The notes under the pieces: model-generated
The model's database searches: none
The model's input: the letters and a program-made list of their open reading frames with translations, nothing else
What the model was told of the DNA's origin: nothing
Position numbers and translations under genes: made by a program
Shown: piece by piece, positions 8,855-17,693 of the stretch
Layout of the letters: every line of letters starts with the position of its first letter
How positions within the stretch are numbered: position 1 is the stretch's first letter
From: Natrialba aegyptia DSM 13077
GTDB lineage: Archaea > Halobacteriota > Halobacteria > Halobacteriales > Natrialbaceae
Direction: 5' to 3'
DNA length: 64,000 bases
Assembly: GCF_000337535.1 (NCBI RefSeq)
Contig: NZ_AOIP01000032.1
Coordinates: forward strand, 1 to 64,000

Positions 8855-10456
8855 ATGACTGATCCAGGTGACCGGGACGAGCACGACGATCGAGCGGGCA
8901 GCGATCGAACCGATCCGGATGAGCCGGATGACTCCGCCGAGAAACGAGATCGAAAGCGAGACTCGGAGGGACCGTCGGCAGACGACACACGGCCGGACGA
9001 TACACGGCCGGACGACACACAGACTGACGACACACAGACTGACGACACACAGACTGACGAGACTGACCTCGAAACCGGAGAGCTATTCCACCCGCTCGGC
9101 GAGAGCGCACAGACCGATTTCAGGGACATGCTCGAGGAGACCGAGTACGACACGGACCTCGGCATGGAGATGGCCAGAGACGCGATGCGGCTCACGAAAG
9201 GTGAACTCTCCGAGGAAGCGTTCTACGACCGGTACCACGACGAGGTCGTCGACGAGTTCGGCGAGGACGAACGGCCGATGGCCGAACGAGTCGAGGCGGC
9301 CCGCGAGGAGGGACGACTCGACCGGGCGCTGTCGCGGTTCGGCGCGGAAGACGAGTCACGGCGGGAGCTACTCACGAAGATGGGTGCAAGCGCGGGTATT
9401 TTCGGGTTCAGCGCGTGGGGGGCTTCGCACGCCGATGAGTCGGATCCGGTGGCCGGAGCGATACAAAACGAGACGGACGAAGATGGAGGAGATGACGGCG
9501 ACCAAACGCAGTGGGGAATGGTTCTCGACCTCGAAACCTGTGACGGCTGTCTCTCCTGCGTGGTCGCCTGCAACGACGAGCACAACTGGAACGACGGCGC
9601 GAACTGGATGTACATCCTCGCCTACGAGGACGGCACCGTCGAATCCCCCGATGCCGACGAGTTCGAGGACACGCGGGATTTCAACTACCTGATCCGCCCC
9701 TGTCAACACTGTACCGACGCGCCGTGCGAAAAGGTCTGTCCGACGACGGCCCGCCATACCCGCGAGGACGGTGGCCTCGTTCTGACGGATTACAACGTCT
9801 GTATCGGCTGTCGGTACTGCCAGGTTGCCTGTCCCTACGGCGTCAACTACTTCCAGTGGGAGGACCCGGCGTCCGAGGCCCCCTCAGAGGATCTCGGCGA
9901 GGACATGATGTACGACGAGCGCGGCCGCTGGGTGAGTGGCCGCGGTCCGCGCGGCGTCATGGAGAAGTGCATCTTCGATCCGGCCCGCCAGGACGGCAAT
10001 ATGGGCGAGGACATGGTCGGCACGACCGCCTGCGAGGAGGCCTGCCCGCCCGGCGCGATCCAGTTCGGGAATATGAACGATCCCGACAGCGATCCCCAGC
10101 AGTACATCGAGAACGTTCCGCTCGCGCGAGCGCTCGAACACGACCCCGACGACGAGGAACTGCAGGAAGCCATCGCAATCGTCGAGGGCGAGGAGGAACC
10201 GGCGAGCGAGGACGACGAGGACGGCATGACCGAAGAGGACGCGATGCGACTCCTGCGCGGCGAGTACGGCGATAACACTTCGTCGTTCAAACTCCTCGAA
10301 GAGTACAACACCGACCCGAACGTCACCTACCTCGGCAACGAACCCGGATCCGAGGCCGAACAGGTCGAGGGCCCGGTCGCCTACGACGATGTCAATCTGG
10401 TCGATAACCGGATGAACGAAACCGAAGAGCGCACCTTCGGCGGCCTCGAGTTATAG
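8855..10456 (+). CDS. ferredoxin-like electron-transfer subunit with four Fe-S motifs (DmsB/NrfC/PsrB type)
   Basis: 533 residues from the ATG at 8855. The C-terminal part holds four cysteine groups: CDGCLSCVVAC (about 229), CQHCTDAPCEKVCP (about 283), CIGCRYCQVACP (about 316), and a split fourth group with an early C and CEEACPPG. This is the four-[4Fe-4S] layout of the electron-carrying subunit of molybdopterin oxidoreductases. Residues 1-165 are acidic, low-complexity then helical; a twin-arginine segment SRRELLTKMGASAG with a hydrophobic run follows only at about 168-190, far from the N-terminus. No catalytic molybdopterin subunit is in view. A two-helix membrane protein follows 55 bases later and may be its anchor. 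Partner and physiological reaction are unknown. Confidence 0.85.
   Translation: MTDPGDRDEHDDRAGSDRTDPDEPDDSAEKRDRKRDSEGPSADDTRPDDTRPDDTQTDDTQTDDTQTDETDLETGELFHPLGESAQTDFRDMLEETEYDTDLGMEMARDAMRLTKGELSEEAFYDRYHDEVVDEFGEDERPMAERVEAAREEGRLDRALSRFGAEDESRRELLTKMGASAGIFGFSAWGASHADESDPVAGAIQNETDEDGGDDGDQTQWGMVLDLETCDGCLSCVVACNDEHNWNDGANWMYILAYEDGTVESPDADEFEDTRDFNYLIRPCQHCTDAPCEKVCPTTARHTREDGGLVLTDYNVCIGCRYCQVACPYGVNYFQWEDPASEAPSEDLGEDMMYDERGRWVSGRGPRGVMEKCIFDPARQDGNMGEDMVGTTACEEACPPGAIQFGNMNDPDSDPQQYIENVPLARALEHDPDDEELQEAIAIVEGEEEPASEDDEDGMTEEDAMRLLRGEYGDNTSSFKLLEEYNTDPNVTYLGNEPGSEAEQVEGPVAYDDVNLVDNRMNETEERTFGGLEL
8981..9055 (+). repeat. five 15-bp tandem repeats inside the iron-sulfur gene
   Basis: Units of 15 bp begin at 8981, 8996, 9011, 9026 and 9041. 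The first two end in ggccg; the last three are identical and end in agact. Each encodes DDT plus two residues, extending an acidic linker in frame. Copy number can vary without shifting the frame. Confidence 0.9.
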
Positions 10457-10511
10457 CGAGCGCCGAATACGGGGCGTTCATAACGCTGCACACGAACGAG
10501 TTCACATCCAC

Positions 10512-10715
10512 ATGATCAGTCGCGATCGGCTTTTTATCGGAACCCTCTGGATCGGGGTAGCTGCGCTGATGACCGTCCCCCTGTCGCTCGATTCGGGGCT
10601 CCCCAGTTCGGCCGGTGAACTCGCACAGGTGTTCGTGATCGTCCTCGCGCTCTTTCTGGCCGGTATCTACCTCCTCGATCCCTGGGGTGTGCTCAGTCGA
10701 CAGCCGTTTCAGTGA
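10512..10715 (+). CDS. small two-helix membrane protein
   Basis: 67 residues: a short basic start (MISRDR), a hydrophobic helix (LFIGTLWIGVAALMTVPLSL), a polar loop and a second helix (LAQVFVIVLALFLAGIYLL), ending DPWGVLSRQPFQ. No known family is recognised. It follows the iron-sulfur gene on the same strand after 55 bases, so a role as a membrane partner of that protein is a reasonable guess but not shown. Confidence 0.6.
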   Translation: MISRDRLFIGTLWIGVAALMTVPLSLDSGLPSSAGELAQVFVIVLALFLAGIYLLDPWGVLSRQPFQ

Positions 10716-10857
10716 CTCGGGAGGGCGGATCGCTGGCTGAACTCGGTGTGTAGCACTCGACCTGTAGCATTTGTCATGGTGCTCTCGAATCGAAGCGCGG
10801 CACTCGGTTTACCGTTCACCGATTCGATCGTCCGCTGGATTCAGTCGGCTGCCGGAT

Positions 10858-12387
10858 TCAGTCGTCCGCCGGCGTGAGCGGTTGCTGATCGACTGCGAGC
10901 AACCGATCGAGCGCGTCGACCATGGCTTCGACGCTCGCCCGCGTGATGTCCGCTTCACTGCGGGCGACGGTCACGGATCGGTCGTTTCGAACCATGGTTA
11001 CCTCGACGGTCACGACGGCGTCGGTGCCGCCCGTGACGGCATCGACGTGGTAGGATTCGAGTTCAGCCGTGGCGTTCGATCCGAGCGCGTCGCGGATGGC
11101 GGAGACGGCGGCGTCGACGGGGCCGGAGCCGGTGCCGCTGGCGACGCGGTCCTCGCCGTCGACTTCGAGGCGGATGCTCGCGGTGGGAACGGAGCCGCCG
11201 CTCGTGGCGGTGAGATCGTGCAGTTCGACGACGCGCTCGCGGTCGTCGCCGGTTACGTCCTCGGCGACGGCGAGGAGGTCGGCGTCGGTGACGCGGCGGC
11301 CGCGGTCGCCGAGTTCGGTGACGCGGGTCGCGATTTCGGCGACTTCCTCGTCGCTGGCCTCGACGTCGTGTTCCTCGAGTGCGGCGGCGACGCCGGCGCG
11401 GCCGGTGTGCTTGCCGAGGGCCAGGCGTCGCTCGCGGCCGACGGTCTCGGGCGAGTAGGGCTCGTACATCTTGTCGTCTTTGAGGGTGCCGTCGGTGTGG
11501 ATGCCGCTCTCGTGGGTGAAGGCGTTCTCGCCGATGACGGCCTTGTTCGGCGCGAGTTCAACGCCGGTCGCGCGGGCGGCGCGCTGGGCGAGGTCGTACA
11601 GTTCGTCGAGTTCGAGCGTTTCCACGTCGTAGACGTGCGAGAGGGCGATTGCGACCTCCTCCAGGGCGACGTTCCCGGCGCGTTCGCCGAGGCCGTTGAC
11701 GGTGCAGTGGACGAGGTCCGCGCCGGCCGAGACGGCCGCGAGCGCGTTCGCGACGCCGAGACCGAGGTCGTCGTGAGTGTGGGCGCTGACGGGGCCGAGA
11801 GCGGCGAGTCGGGAGACGGCCTCGGTGGTCCGTTCGGGGCCCGTGTGGCCGACGGTGTCGGCGAAACAGAAGCGGTCCGCCCCCGCGTCGAGTGAGGTTT
11901 CGGCGAGGTCCTCGAGATAGTCAAGGTCGGCTCGGGAGCCGTCTTCGCCGATGACTTCGACCCAGAGGTCGTGGTCGGTCGCATACTCGACGAGTTCGGC
12001 CGTCGTCGCGAGGTTGTCCTCGCGGGAGGTGCCGACCTTGCCTTCGACGTGGCGGTCGCTCGAGGGGACGACGATGTGGACGCCGTCGACGGCGCACTCG
12101 AGCGCGAGGTCGATATCGGTCCGCATCCCGCGGCAGAAACTGGTGACGAGGGCGTCGAGGTCGAGGTCGGTGACCCGCGAGATTGCTCGTCGCTCACCCG
12201 CGCCGGTGCAGGCGCTGCCGGCTTCGATGACGGCGACGCCGGCGCGTTCGAGTCCCCGGGCGAGGTCGACCTTTTCGTCGGGCGAGAGGGAGACGCCGGG
12301 TGCCTGCTCGCCGTCGCGAAGCGTGGTGTCGAGTAGTCGAACGGTTCGGTCCGGGTGAATCGTCTGGTCGGGGGTGAGCGAAGTCAT
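10858..12387 (-). CDS. cimA: (R)-citramalate synthase / 2-isopropylmalate synthase family
   Basis: 509 residues with the HMGL-like TIM barrel and a C-terminal allosteric domain. Visible: [18 protein letters not shown] (about 18), metal-binding HTHDDLGLG (about 200), NGLGERAGN (about 230) and the [11 protein letters not shown] block. The enzyme condenses acetyl-CoA with pyruvate (citramalate, isoleucine route) or with 2-ketoisovalerate (isopropylmalate, leucine route). Size and the compact regulatory domain resemble haloarchaeal citramalate synthases, but the two activities cannot be separated by inspection. ATG at 12385-12387. It stands alone, with DUF192 upstream on the same strand. Confidence 0.85.
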   Translation of the reverse strand: MTSLTPDQTIHPDRTVRLLDTTLRDGEQAPGVSLSPDEKVDLARGLERAGVAVIEAGSACTGAGERRAISRVTDLDLDALVTSFCRGMRTDIDLALECAVDGVHIVVPSSDRHVEGKVGTSREDNLATTAELVEYATDHDLWVEVIGEDGSRADLDYLEDLAETSLDAGADRFCFADTVGHTGPERTTEAVSRLAALGPVSAHTHDDLGLGVANALAAVSAGADLVHCTVNGLGERAGNVALEEVAIALSHVYDVETLELDELYDLAQRAARATGVELAPNKAVIGENAFTHESGIHTDGTLKDDKMYEPYSPETVGRERRLALGKHTGRAGVAAALEEHDVEASDEEVAEIATRVTELGDRGRRVTDADLLAVAEDVTGDDRERVVELHDLTATSGGSVPTASIRLEVDGEDRVASGTGSGPVDAAVSAIRDALGSNATAELESYHVDAVTGGTDAVVTVEVTMVRNDRSVTVARSEADITRASVEAMVDALDRLLAVDQQPLTPADD

Positions 12388-12612
12388 ATCAGAATCAGGT
12401 GCAGTTTCTGTCGCGGGTTGTAGAGAAGCAGTACCACAGAGCGATGCGGTGTGACTACGTTCGCCGTAGAATTTCGCGTCCAGCCGGGTCGCCCCGACTT
12501 CCTCTATCCTCCGACGATGAGACGGAATCTCGTGCCATTGTACCTCGGTCTACCGTGGCACACCCTCTTAAACGCGCCGGTGACGGTACTATCTGCGACT
12601 GCCGCGTTCGGG

Positions 12613-12969
12613 CTACTCGTCCGCGAGCACGAGTTCGTCGCCGGGTTCGACCCCGTCTGCAGCCCCCGCCGGCAGTTCGAGGATCGTGTCCGCTCGCTCG
12701 CGGGCGAAGCCGAGCCACGGCCGGAGGCGTTCGACCCGCTGGACGACGCCGTCGACGACCCAGACGACATCGAGCGGCACGAAGACGAACAGCATGTGTA
12801 CGTCGCGGGTGCTCGCGGAATCGAATCGGAACGCGAGGGCGAACTCGTCGGGGAGCGACCGTCGGAACATGAGCCCGCGCGTCTGGGCGAGCAGCGAGTC
12901 CGCGAGTTCGACCTGCGAGGCGAGTACCGTCGCGCCGTCGGCTGTCTCGGCGTCGTGAACGAGGTGCAC
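12613..12969 (-). CDS. DUF192 family protein
   Basis: 118 residues if translation starts at the GTG at 12967-12969 (HLVHDAE). The frame stays open another 72 codons upstream, but that part runs through the 10-bp repeat array and reads as low-complexity noise. The family core is clear: QTRGLMFRRSLPDEFALAF, the VHMLFVFVPLDVVWV strand pair, and the ending TILELPAGAADGVEPGDEL. DUF192 is a small beta-barrel domain of unknown function found widely in archaea and bacteria. Confidence 0.8.
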   Translation of the reverse strand: MHLVHDAETADGATVLASQVELADSLLAQTRGLMFRRSLPDEFALAFRFDSASTRDVHMLFVFVPLDVVWVVDGVVQRVERLRPWLGFARERADTILELPAGAADGVEPGDELVLADE

Positions 12970-13070
12970 GGCCGCGAATCGATGCGCAGATGGCAAAAAG
13001 ACTGCCGGTTTCGGCGGCTCGGAGCGCCGTCTCGCGAGTCGTGGATGTCGTCCCGAGGGTGCGGCAGATT

Positions 13071-13130
13071 CCGAGTGGTTCCGAGTGGTTCCGAGCGGTT
13101 CCGAGCGATTCCGAGAGGCTCCGAGGGGTT
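13071..13130. repeat. six imperfect 10-bp tandem repeats
   Basis: Six consecutive 10-mers of form ccgagNggtt start at 13071, 13081, 13091, 13101, 13111 and 13121, in the gap between the divergent DUF192 and HNH-like genes. A 10-bp period places each copy on the same face of the helix. The array ends 32 bases before the ATG at 13163. Confidence 0.85.
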
Positions 13131-13162
13131 CAAACCGATCGACACCGTGGTTCGGGTCGAGG

Positions 13163-13750
13163 ATGGAGCGAACGCCAAACGGCACGTCCGTCGGCGTCGA
13201 CGACCCCTACGAGTTCGCCGGCGTCTGCGACCATCTCACGGGTGAAGGGCAGTGTCGGTACGCCTTCGACCACTACGAGCACGACCCCGAGTTCGCTCGC
13301 GAGCGCGCCGACGAGGACTACGCCTGCCCCGTCGTCGACCCCGAGACGGACGAGACGTGGGCCGACTGTCCGCACTTTCGCTCGCGCAACCGCGACCGCG
13401 AGTGCGTCCGCTGCGGGCTCGCCGAGAAGCGCCTGACTCACGACGACGAACGGCCGTTACTCGAGGAACACCACCTGTCCTACAACGATGGCCATCGTCC
13501 ATCGAGCAATCGGAACGCGACGCGTTCCGAAGACGCCGACGACGGCGAGACGCTCTCTCACGAGATTACGGTCTACCTCTGTCGCTGGTGCCACGCCAAG
13601 GTCCACAACTCGTGGGCGCGGATCACCGACGACGCCGCACCCGACCCCGAGGCGATCGCCGAACTCGAAGGACGGCGCGGCCGCGAACGCGACGAGTTCG
13701 GATTCGAATCCGCGGCGGAGCGGTACGACCGCGCCGACCGCGAGGAGTAG
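13163..13750 (+). CDS. HNH-like zinc-binding protein
   Basis: 195 residues from the ATG at 13163; the extension to 13085 is translation of the repeat array. The protein has many Cys/His: early CDHLTGEGQC, then CVRCGLAEK, LEEHHLSYN and CRWCHAKVHN. The CxxC...HH...CxxCH...H pattern is that of HNH nuclease-like treble-clef proteins. Whether it is a nuclease is open: the central HH is present but a full catalytic set cannot be confirmed by eye. A known haloarchaeal family is likely, function unknown. Confidence 0.7.
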   Translation: MERTPNGTSVGVDDPYEFAGVCDHLTGEGQCRYAFDHYEHDPEFARERADEDYACPVVDPETDETWADCPHFRSRNRDRECVRCGLAEKRLTHDDERPLLEEHHLSYNDGHRPSSNRNATRSEDADDGETLSHEITVYLCRWCHAKVHNSWARITDDAAPDPEAIAELEGRRGRERDEFGFESAAERYDRADREE

Positions 13751-13802
13751 CCGTCCCGGGCCGATTCGCGCCGCTCACAGCGCGGGCGGCGCTCGCCGGG
13801 CC

Positions 13803-13812
13803 ATCGTTTACC
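13803..13812 (+). promoter_or_regulatory. TATA-like box of the saccharopine dehydrogenase-like gene
   Basis: atcgtttacc is centred about 29 bases before the ATG at 13837, consistent with a leaderless transcript and with that start. Confidence 0.4.
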
Positions 13813-13836
13813 CACCGGGAAATCGGATTCGTGCGT

Positions 13837-15027
13837 ATGTCCTCACCATCAGTCCTGCTGTACGGCTCCTACGGGTTCGTCGGAAACCTGGTCGCCCGAG
13901 AGGCGATCGACCGCGACCTCGACGTGCTCCTCGCCGGCCGCGACCGCGAGGCGCTCGCGGAGCAGGTCGACGAACTCGAGCGGCCCGGCCGCGTGTTCCC
14001 CCTCGAAGATCCGGCCGTCGTCACCGACGCGCTCGACGATGACGATGTCGACTGCGTGTTGAACTGCGCCGGCCCGTTCTCGAACACGGCGGACCCGCTC
14101 GTCGAGGGCTGTCTGCGAACCGGCACGGACTACGTCGATATCACCGGCGAAATCCCCGTTATCGAGGGTATCAGAAAGCGGGGCGACGACGCGAGCGACG
14201 CCGGCGTCACGCTCCTCCCGGCGGTCGGATTCTCGGCGGTGCCGATGGACTGCCTCGCCGCCCACCTCGCGGAGCGCCTCCCCGACGCCGACGCGCTCGA
14301 ACTGGGCGTCGACTCGTTTCGCCCGCCGTCGATCGGAACGGTCAGGACGGTCATCGAAGGGATCGAGGACGGCGGTGCGATCTACCGTGACGGCCGGCTC
14401 GAACACGTTCCGGCCGCGTGGCGAACGCGGCGCATCGACTTCGGCCGCGGCAAACGCTCCGCGGTGACGATGCCGATGGGCGACGTGTCGACGGCTCACT
14501 ACACGACCGGGATTCAGAACGTCTCAGTCTACGCGATCGCACCCCGGCCAGCGCGGCTCGCGTTGCAATCCCACCAGTACCTCACGCCGCTGCTCGCCGC
14601 GACGCCCGTCCGAGAGGGGATGAAGCAACTCGCGGGGCTGGTCCGCGAGGGGCCCGGCTCGTGGTCGCGAAAGCGCGGTTCGGCGTACCTCTGGGGTGAG
14701 GCGCGGGTCGAAGGTGAGGAGGAAGGTGAGGAGGGTGACGACGAGCGCGGGTCCGGAGCCGCGGACGATGCTGACGCCGATACCGAAGACACGAACGGCG
14801 GTGAGCGAGCCGTCTCCCGCCTGCAAACGCCGGACCCCTACGTCGTCACCGTCGACGCCGCCGTCGCGGCGACCGAGCGCGTCCTCGACGGTGAGACCGA
14901 GGACGGCTTCCGGACGCCGGCCGGCGCGTTCGGACCCGAGTTCGTTCTCGAACTCGAGGGCGTTGCGGGGTTCTTCGACGAGTCGACGCCCGAATCCGAC
15001 TCGCCAGCGGTCGACGTACCGTCGTGA
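13837..15027 (+). CDS. saccharopine dehydrogenase-like NAD(P)-binding reductase
   Basis: 396 residues. An N-terminal Rossmann fold opens with LLYGSYGFVGNLVA, followed by LLAGRDREAL and the family's CVLNCAGPFSNTADPLVEGC and DYVDITGE blocks, then AVGFSAVPMDCLAAHLA. These match the trans-acting enoyl reductase/saccharopine reductase-like family rather than true lysine-pathway enzymes. A glutamate- and aspartate-rich insert lies at about 290-325 before the C-terminal strands. Substrate unknown. It converges with the alcohol dehydrogenase that follows. Confidence 0.85.
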   Translation: MSSPSVLLYGSYGFVGNLVAREAIDRDLDVLLAGRDREALAEQVDELERPGRVFPLEDPAVVTDALDDDDVDCVLNCAGPFSNTADPLVEGCLRTGTDYVDITGEIPVIEGIRKRGDDASDAGVTLLPAVGFSAVPMDCLAAHLAERLPDADALELGVDSFRPPSIGTVRTVIEGIEDGGAIYRDGRLEHVPAAWRTRRIDFGRGKRSAVTMPMGDVSTAHYTTGIQNVSVYAIAPRPARLALQSHQYLTPLLAATPVREGMKQLAGLVREGPGSWSRKRGSAYLWGEARVEGEEEGEEGDDERGSGAADDADADTEDTNGGERAVSRLQTPDPYVVTVDAAVAATERVLDGETEDGFRTPAGAFGPEFVLELEGVAGFFDESTPESDSPAVDVPS

Positions 15028-15057
15028 GCCGCCAGGGAGACCGGGACCGGGTCGACC

Positions 15058-16233
15058 TTACGGCACGAACACCGGCCGAACGCAGCCGTCTTCCTTGTGC
15101 TTGAACAGGTCGTATCCCCGCGGGGATTCCTCGAGTTCGAGTTCGTGGGTCGCCAGGTACGAGGGATCCATCTCGCCCTCGGCCGCGTACTCGAGCAGGT
15201 CCGGCACGTACCGCTGGCCGTGTTGCTGGGCCGTGCGCACGGTGAGACCCTTGTTCATGACGATTCCGAGCGGGAACTTATCCATCAGGCCGTAGACTCC
15301 CAGGATCGAGAGGGTTCCGCCCTTGCGGCAGGCGACGATGGCCTGACGGAGCGCCTCGCCGCGGTCGGTGTGTAGCTTCAGTTGCTGCTTCGCGCGGTCG
15401 TAGGCGTGAGCCGGGCCGGTGCCGTGGGCCTCCATGCCGACCGCGTCGATGCAGGCGTCCGGACCGCGCCCGCCGGTCGTGGCTTTGAGCGCGTCGACGA
15501 CGCTGTCGACCGCGGTGTAGTCGATCGTCTCCGAGCCCGCCTCCCGCTCGGCGAGTCGCAGCCGCTCCGGGAACCGGTCGATCCCGATCACGCGCTCGGC
15601 ACCCATGAGGGCGGCGCTCTGCTGGGCCATCAGTCCGACGCCGCCGCAGCCCCAGACGGCGACGGTGTCTCCCTCCTCGATGTCGCAGAAGTCAGCGCCC
15701 ATGTAGCCCGTCGCCCAGGCATCGGAGGCGAACAGCGCCTGCTCGTCGTCGAGTTCATCGGGCACGTGAAAACAGTTCTCGTCGGCGTGGGGCACTCGGA
15801 CGTACTCGGCGTGTGACCCCGCGTAGCCGCCGAAGGCGTGCGTGTAGCCGTAGATGCCGGCGGTCGTGTCGCCGAGAACGGGTTCTTGTAGCGCCGCGTT
15901 CGGGTTCGTATTGTCACAGAGCGACCAGAGATCATCCTGGCAGTAGCCACAGCTCCCGCAGCCGATGAACGAGGGGACGACGACGCGGTCCCCCTCCTCG
16001 ACGCCCTCGACCTTGCGGCCGACTTTCGCGACCTCGCCCATGAACTCGTGACCGATCACGTCGCCCTCGCGCATGGTAGGGAGGTAGCCGTCGATGAAGT
16101 GCAGGTCCGACCCGCAGGCCGTCGTCATCGTCACTCGCAGGACGACATCGCGCGGGTTGACGAGTTCGGGTTCGGGCACGTCGTCGACGCGCAGATCGTT
16201 GACGTCGTGCCAGCACAGTGCGCGCATGCTCAT
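15058..16233 (-). CDS. zinc-dependent alcohol dehydrogenase (formaldehyde-dehydrogenase-like MDR)
   Basis: 391 residues. Catalytic zinc ligands: ACGSDLH (Cys about 40) and GHEFMGE (His/Glu about 61). The structural zinc loop CGSCGYCQDDLWSLC carries four cysteines. The cofactor site is VWGCGGVGLMA (about 192), and the IDRF acidic end of the next strand favours NAD. The insert before the C-terminus (DACIDAVGMEAHGTG) is typical of the long-chain glutathione-independent formaldehyde/alcohol dehydrogenase branch. The ATG overlaps the stop of the upstream SRPBCC gene (ATGA), so the two are translationally coupled. Substrate unknown. Confidence 0.88.
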   Translation of the reverse strand: MSMRALCWHDVNDLRVDDVPEPELVNPRDVVLRVTMTTACGSDLHFIDGYLPTMREGDVIGHEFMGEVAKVGRKVEGVEEGDRVVVPSFIGCGSCGYCQDDLWSLCDNTNPNAALQEPVLGDTTAGIYGYTHAFGGYAGSHAEYVRVPHADENCFHVPDELDDEQALFASDAWATGYMGADFCDIEEGDTVAVWGCGGVGLMAQQSAALMGAERVIGIDRFPERLRLAEREAGSETIDYTAVDSVVDALKATTGGRGPDACIDAVGMEAHGTGPAHAYDRAKQQLKLHTDRGEALRQAIVACRKGGTLSILGVYGLMDKFPLGIVMNKGLTVRTAQQHGQRYVPDLLEYAAEGEMDPSYLATHELELEESPRGYDLFKHKEDGCVRPVFVP

Positions 16234-17063
16234 ACCAGATCACCCGCTCCGCGAGCGGAGGGGTTGGCCTCGAGCGTCGGGATTTCTCCCGTTTCGGCGA
16301 GGCTCTTGAACCGGCGGAGCGTCGTGCCGACGAGTACGTCGGGGGCGACATCGAGCCATCGCATGACCGCAGTGCCGAGTGCACCGCCGGGCGGGTCGTA
16401 CTGCACTCGAAGCGTCACCTCGGTTCCGCGGTCGCCCGGTGCCGGACGGAACTCGACCGTTCCGTCGTGAGGAATCGGTGCATCCTCTATCGTCTCCCAG
16501 TGCAGGTCGTCGTCGGATCGAGTCGCGTCCGACCGGTCCCCGTCGGGCTGCTCCGTATCGGGCCGGTCCGAGACGAGTTGCGTATCCCATTCGATCGTTT
16601 GCCCGAGCGGACCGTATACGCGCCAGTTGTATCGGTCTTTGCCCCAGGTGGTCACGTCGGCGAAGTGGCCGACGAGACGCGACAACTGCTCCGGGTCCCG
16701 CCAGTACGAGACGAGTTCGTCTGCCGGCTTCCCGACGGTGATCGAGCGTTCGACCGTGGCGGAGTCAGTTCGCGGTTCGGGGTCTCGGTACTCGTTGCCC
16801 GCCGTGTTCACGCCGAGACGGCGGTACAGGTGACTGTGACCGCGCACGCCGCGGGAGACCAATGCCCCGCCGACGAGTGCCGTCGCCGCGCCGCCGAGCG
16901 AGCGTTTCCGGAGCCCGCGGACGAGGAGGATGCCGCCGAGCGCGGCGGAGCCGAGTCGGTCCCAGCGTCCGACGTTGCCGGTCGGACCGGATTCGGAACG
17001 ACTCGAGGGCGTGGCCGGCTCGTCCGCTGTCGCAAGCGAGGCGTCGTTCGGCTGGGCGGTCAT
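16230..17063 (-). CDS. SRPBCC (polyketide cyclase/START-like) membrane protein
   Basis: 277 residues from the ATG at 17061-17063. Residues about 40-80 form a hydrophobic hairpin (GSAALGGILLVRGL, AATALVGGALVSRG) like DUF2892-type anchors. The rest is a SRPBCC domain opening with ATVERSITVGKPADELVSYW and containing the GPLGQTIEWD core strand and EVTLRVQYDPPGG. Such domains bind hydrophobic ligands. Its last bases overlap the alcohol dehydrogenase start, and a 35-codon frame overlaps its own start, giving a chain of ATGA couplings. A shared ligand for the two proteins is a fair inference. Confidence 0.8.
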   Translation of the reverse strand: MTAQPNDASLATADEPATPSSRSESGPTGNVGRWDRLGSAALGGILLVRGLRKRSLGGAATALVGGALVSRGVRGHSHLYRRLGVNTAGNEYRDPEPRTDSATVERSITVGKPADELVSYWRDPEQLSRLVGHFADVTTWGKDRYNWRVYGPLGQTIEWDTQLVSDRPDTEQPDGDRSDATRSDDDLHWETIEDAPIPHDGTVEFRPAPGDRGTEVTLRVQYDPPGGALGTAVMRWLDVAPDVLVGTTLRRFKSLAETGEIPTLEANPSARGAGDLV

Positions 17064-17167
17064 GGTTCCACCGTCGGGCCGGTTCTCCGCGCGAAAGCGA
17101 GTTCCGTCCCGTCCGGTCGATACGTCCGCCGCTCGTCGCCGACGTGCGCCAGTTTGACTCGTTCCAT
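17060..17167 (-). CDS. possible 35-residue coupled leader protein
   Basis: An ATG at 17165-17167 opens a 35-codon frame (MERVKLAHVGDERRTYRPDG...) whose TGA overlaps the SRPBCC start as ATGA. Codon choice is like the neighbours. The exact overlap, repeated at the next junction, is the main argument that it is translated. No family is recognised, and chance cannot be excluded. Confidence 0.35.
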   Translation of the reverse strand: MERVKLAHVGDERRTYRPDGTELAFARRTGPTVEP

Positions 17168-17333
17168 AGCGTGTCAGTCCGATACGTAATCGGGTGAACC
17201 GATCCATTGGTGATTCGGGCTGCAAGTGCAACGCTGGACGCGACGCAGGCGTGAACGTGGCAAACGGGAACGGCAAAACCCACACGGCAAAATCCACCGA
17301 CGACCGGCGACCGACCGACGCGAGTTCGGCGCG

Positions 17334-17531
17334 CTATGCGAGAATATCGCCGACGCGGCGCGGCTCGCCCTGGAGGTTCGGCTGCTCGGCGACCATCTGC
17401 AGGACCTCGTGATCGGTCACGTCGTAGTAGGACTTCTCGACGGCTTCCTCGATGAGTTCGCGTTCGAGGCGAAACTCGGTGCCTTCGTAGACGACATCGA
17501 CGCCGTCGTCGTCGAATGCAAGCGTTGTCAT
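17334..17531 (-). CDS. small haloarchaeal protein, DUF5800-like
   Basis: 65 residues from the ATG at 17529-17531 (MTTLAFDDDGVDVVYEGTEF). The acidic, well-ordered sequence ending EVLQMVAEQPNLQGEPRRVG resembles a conserved haloarchaeal family I associate with DUF5800; this is from memory, not a search. The upstream 16 in-frame codons are not conserved-looking. No catalytic motif. It stands alone before the cytoskeletal-type gene on the opposite strand. Confidence 0.65.
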   Translation of the reverse strand: MTTLAFDDDGVDVVYEGTEFRLERELIEEAVEKSYYDVTDHEVLQMVAEQPNLQGEPRRVGDILA

Positions 17532-17660
17532 GGCCTGGTGTACGCGATGGGGGATGTAAAAGGAACCGAACGCGGCCACGGGCCGACGGTTCCGTCCGGA
17601 CGGACCGCGATGGTGATACTCCGCTAACAGGCGTCAGACGAACGGCGGACGACGCGCGAG

Positions 17661-17670
17661 GTTTATTACC
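17661..17670 (+). promoter_or_regulatory. TATA-like box of the cytoskeletal-type gene
   Basis: gtttattacc lies about 28 bases before the GTG at 17694 and only 16 before the TTG at 17682, so spacing favours the GTG start. Confidence 0.45.
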
Positions 17671-17693
17671 GGGCACTCACATTGGGTGAGAGT

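Noticed and set aside
8661-8858. Cys-containing 65-codon frame after tRNA-Ser
   Set aside because: Cysteines irregular, no promoter, overlaps the start of the iron-sulfur gene; likely chance.
13071-13130. CRISPR-like array
   Set aside because: Units are 10 bp without unique spacers; simple tandem repeat.
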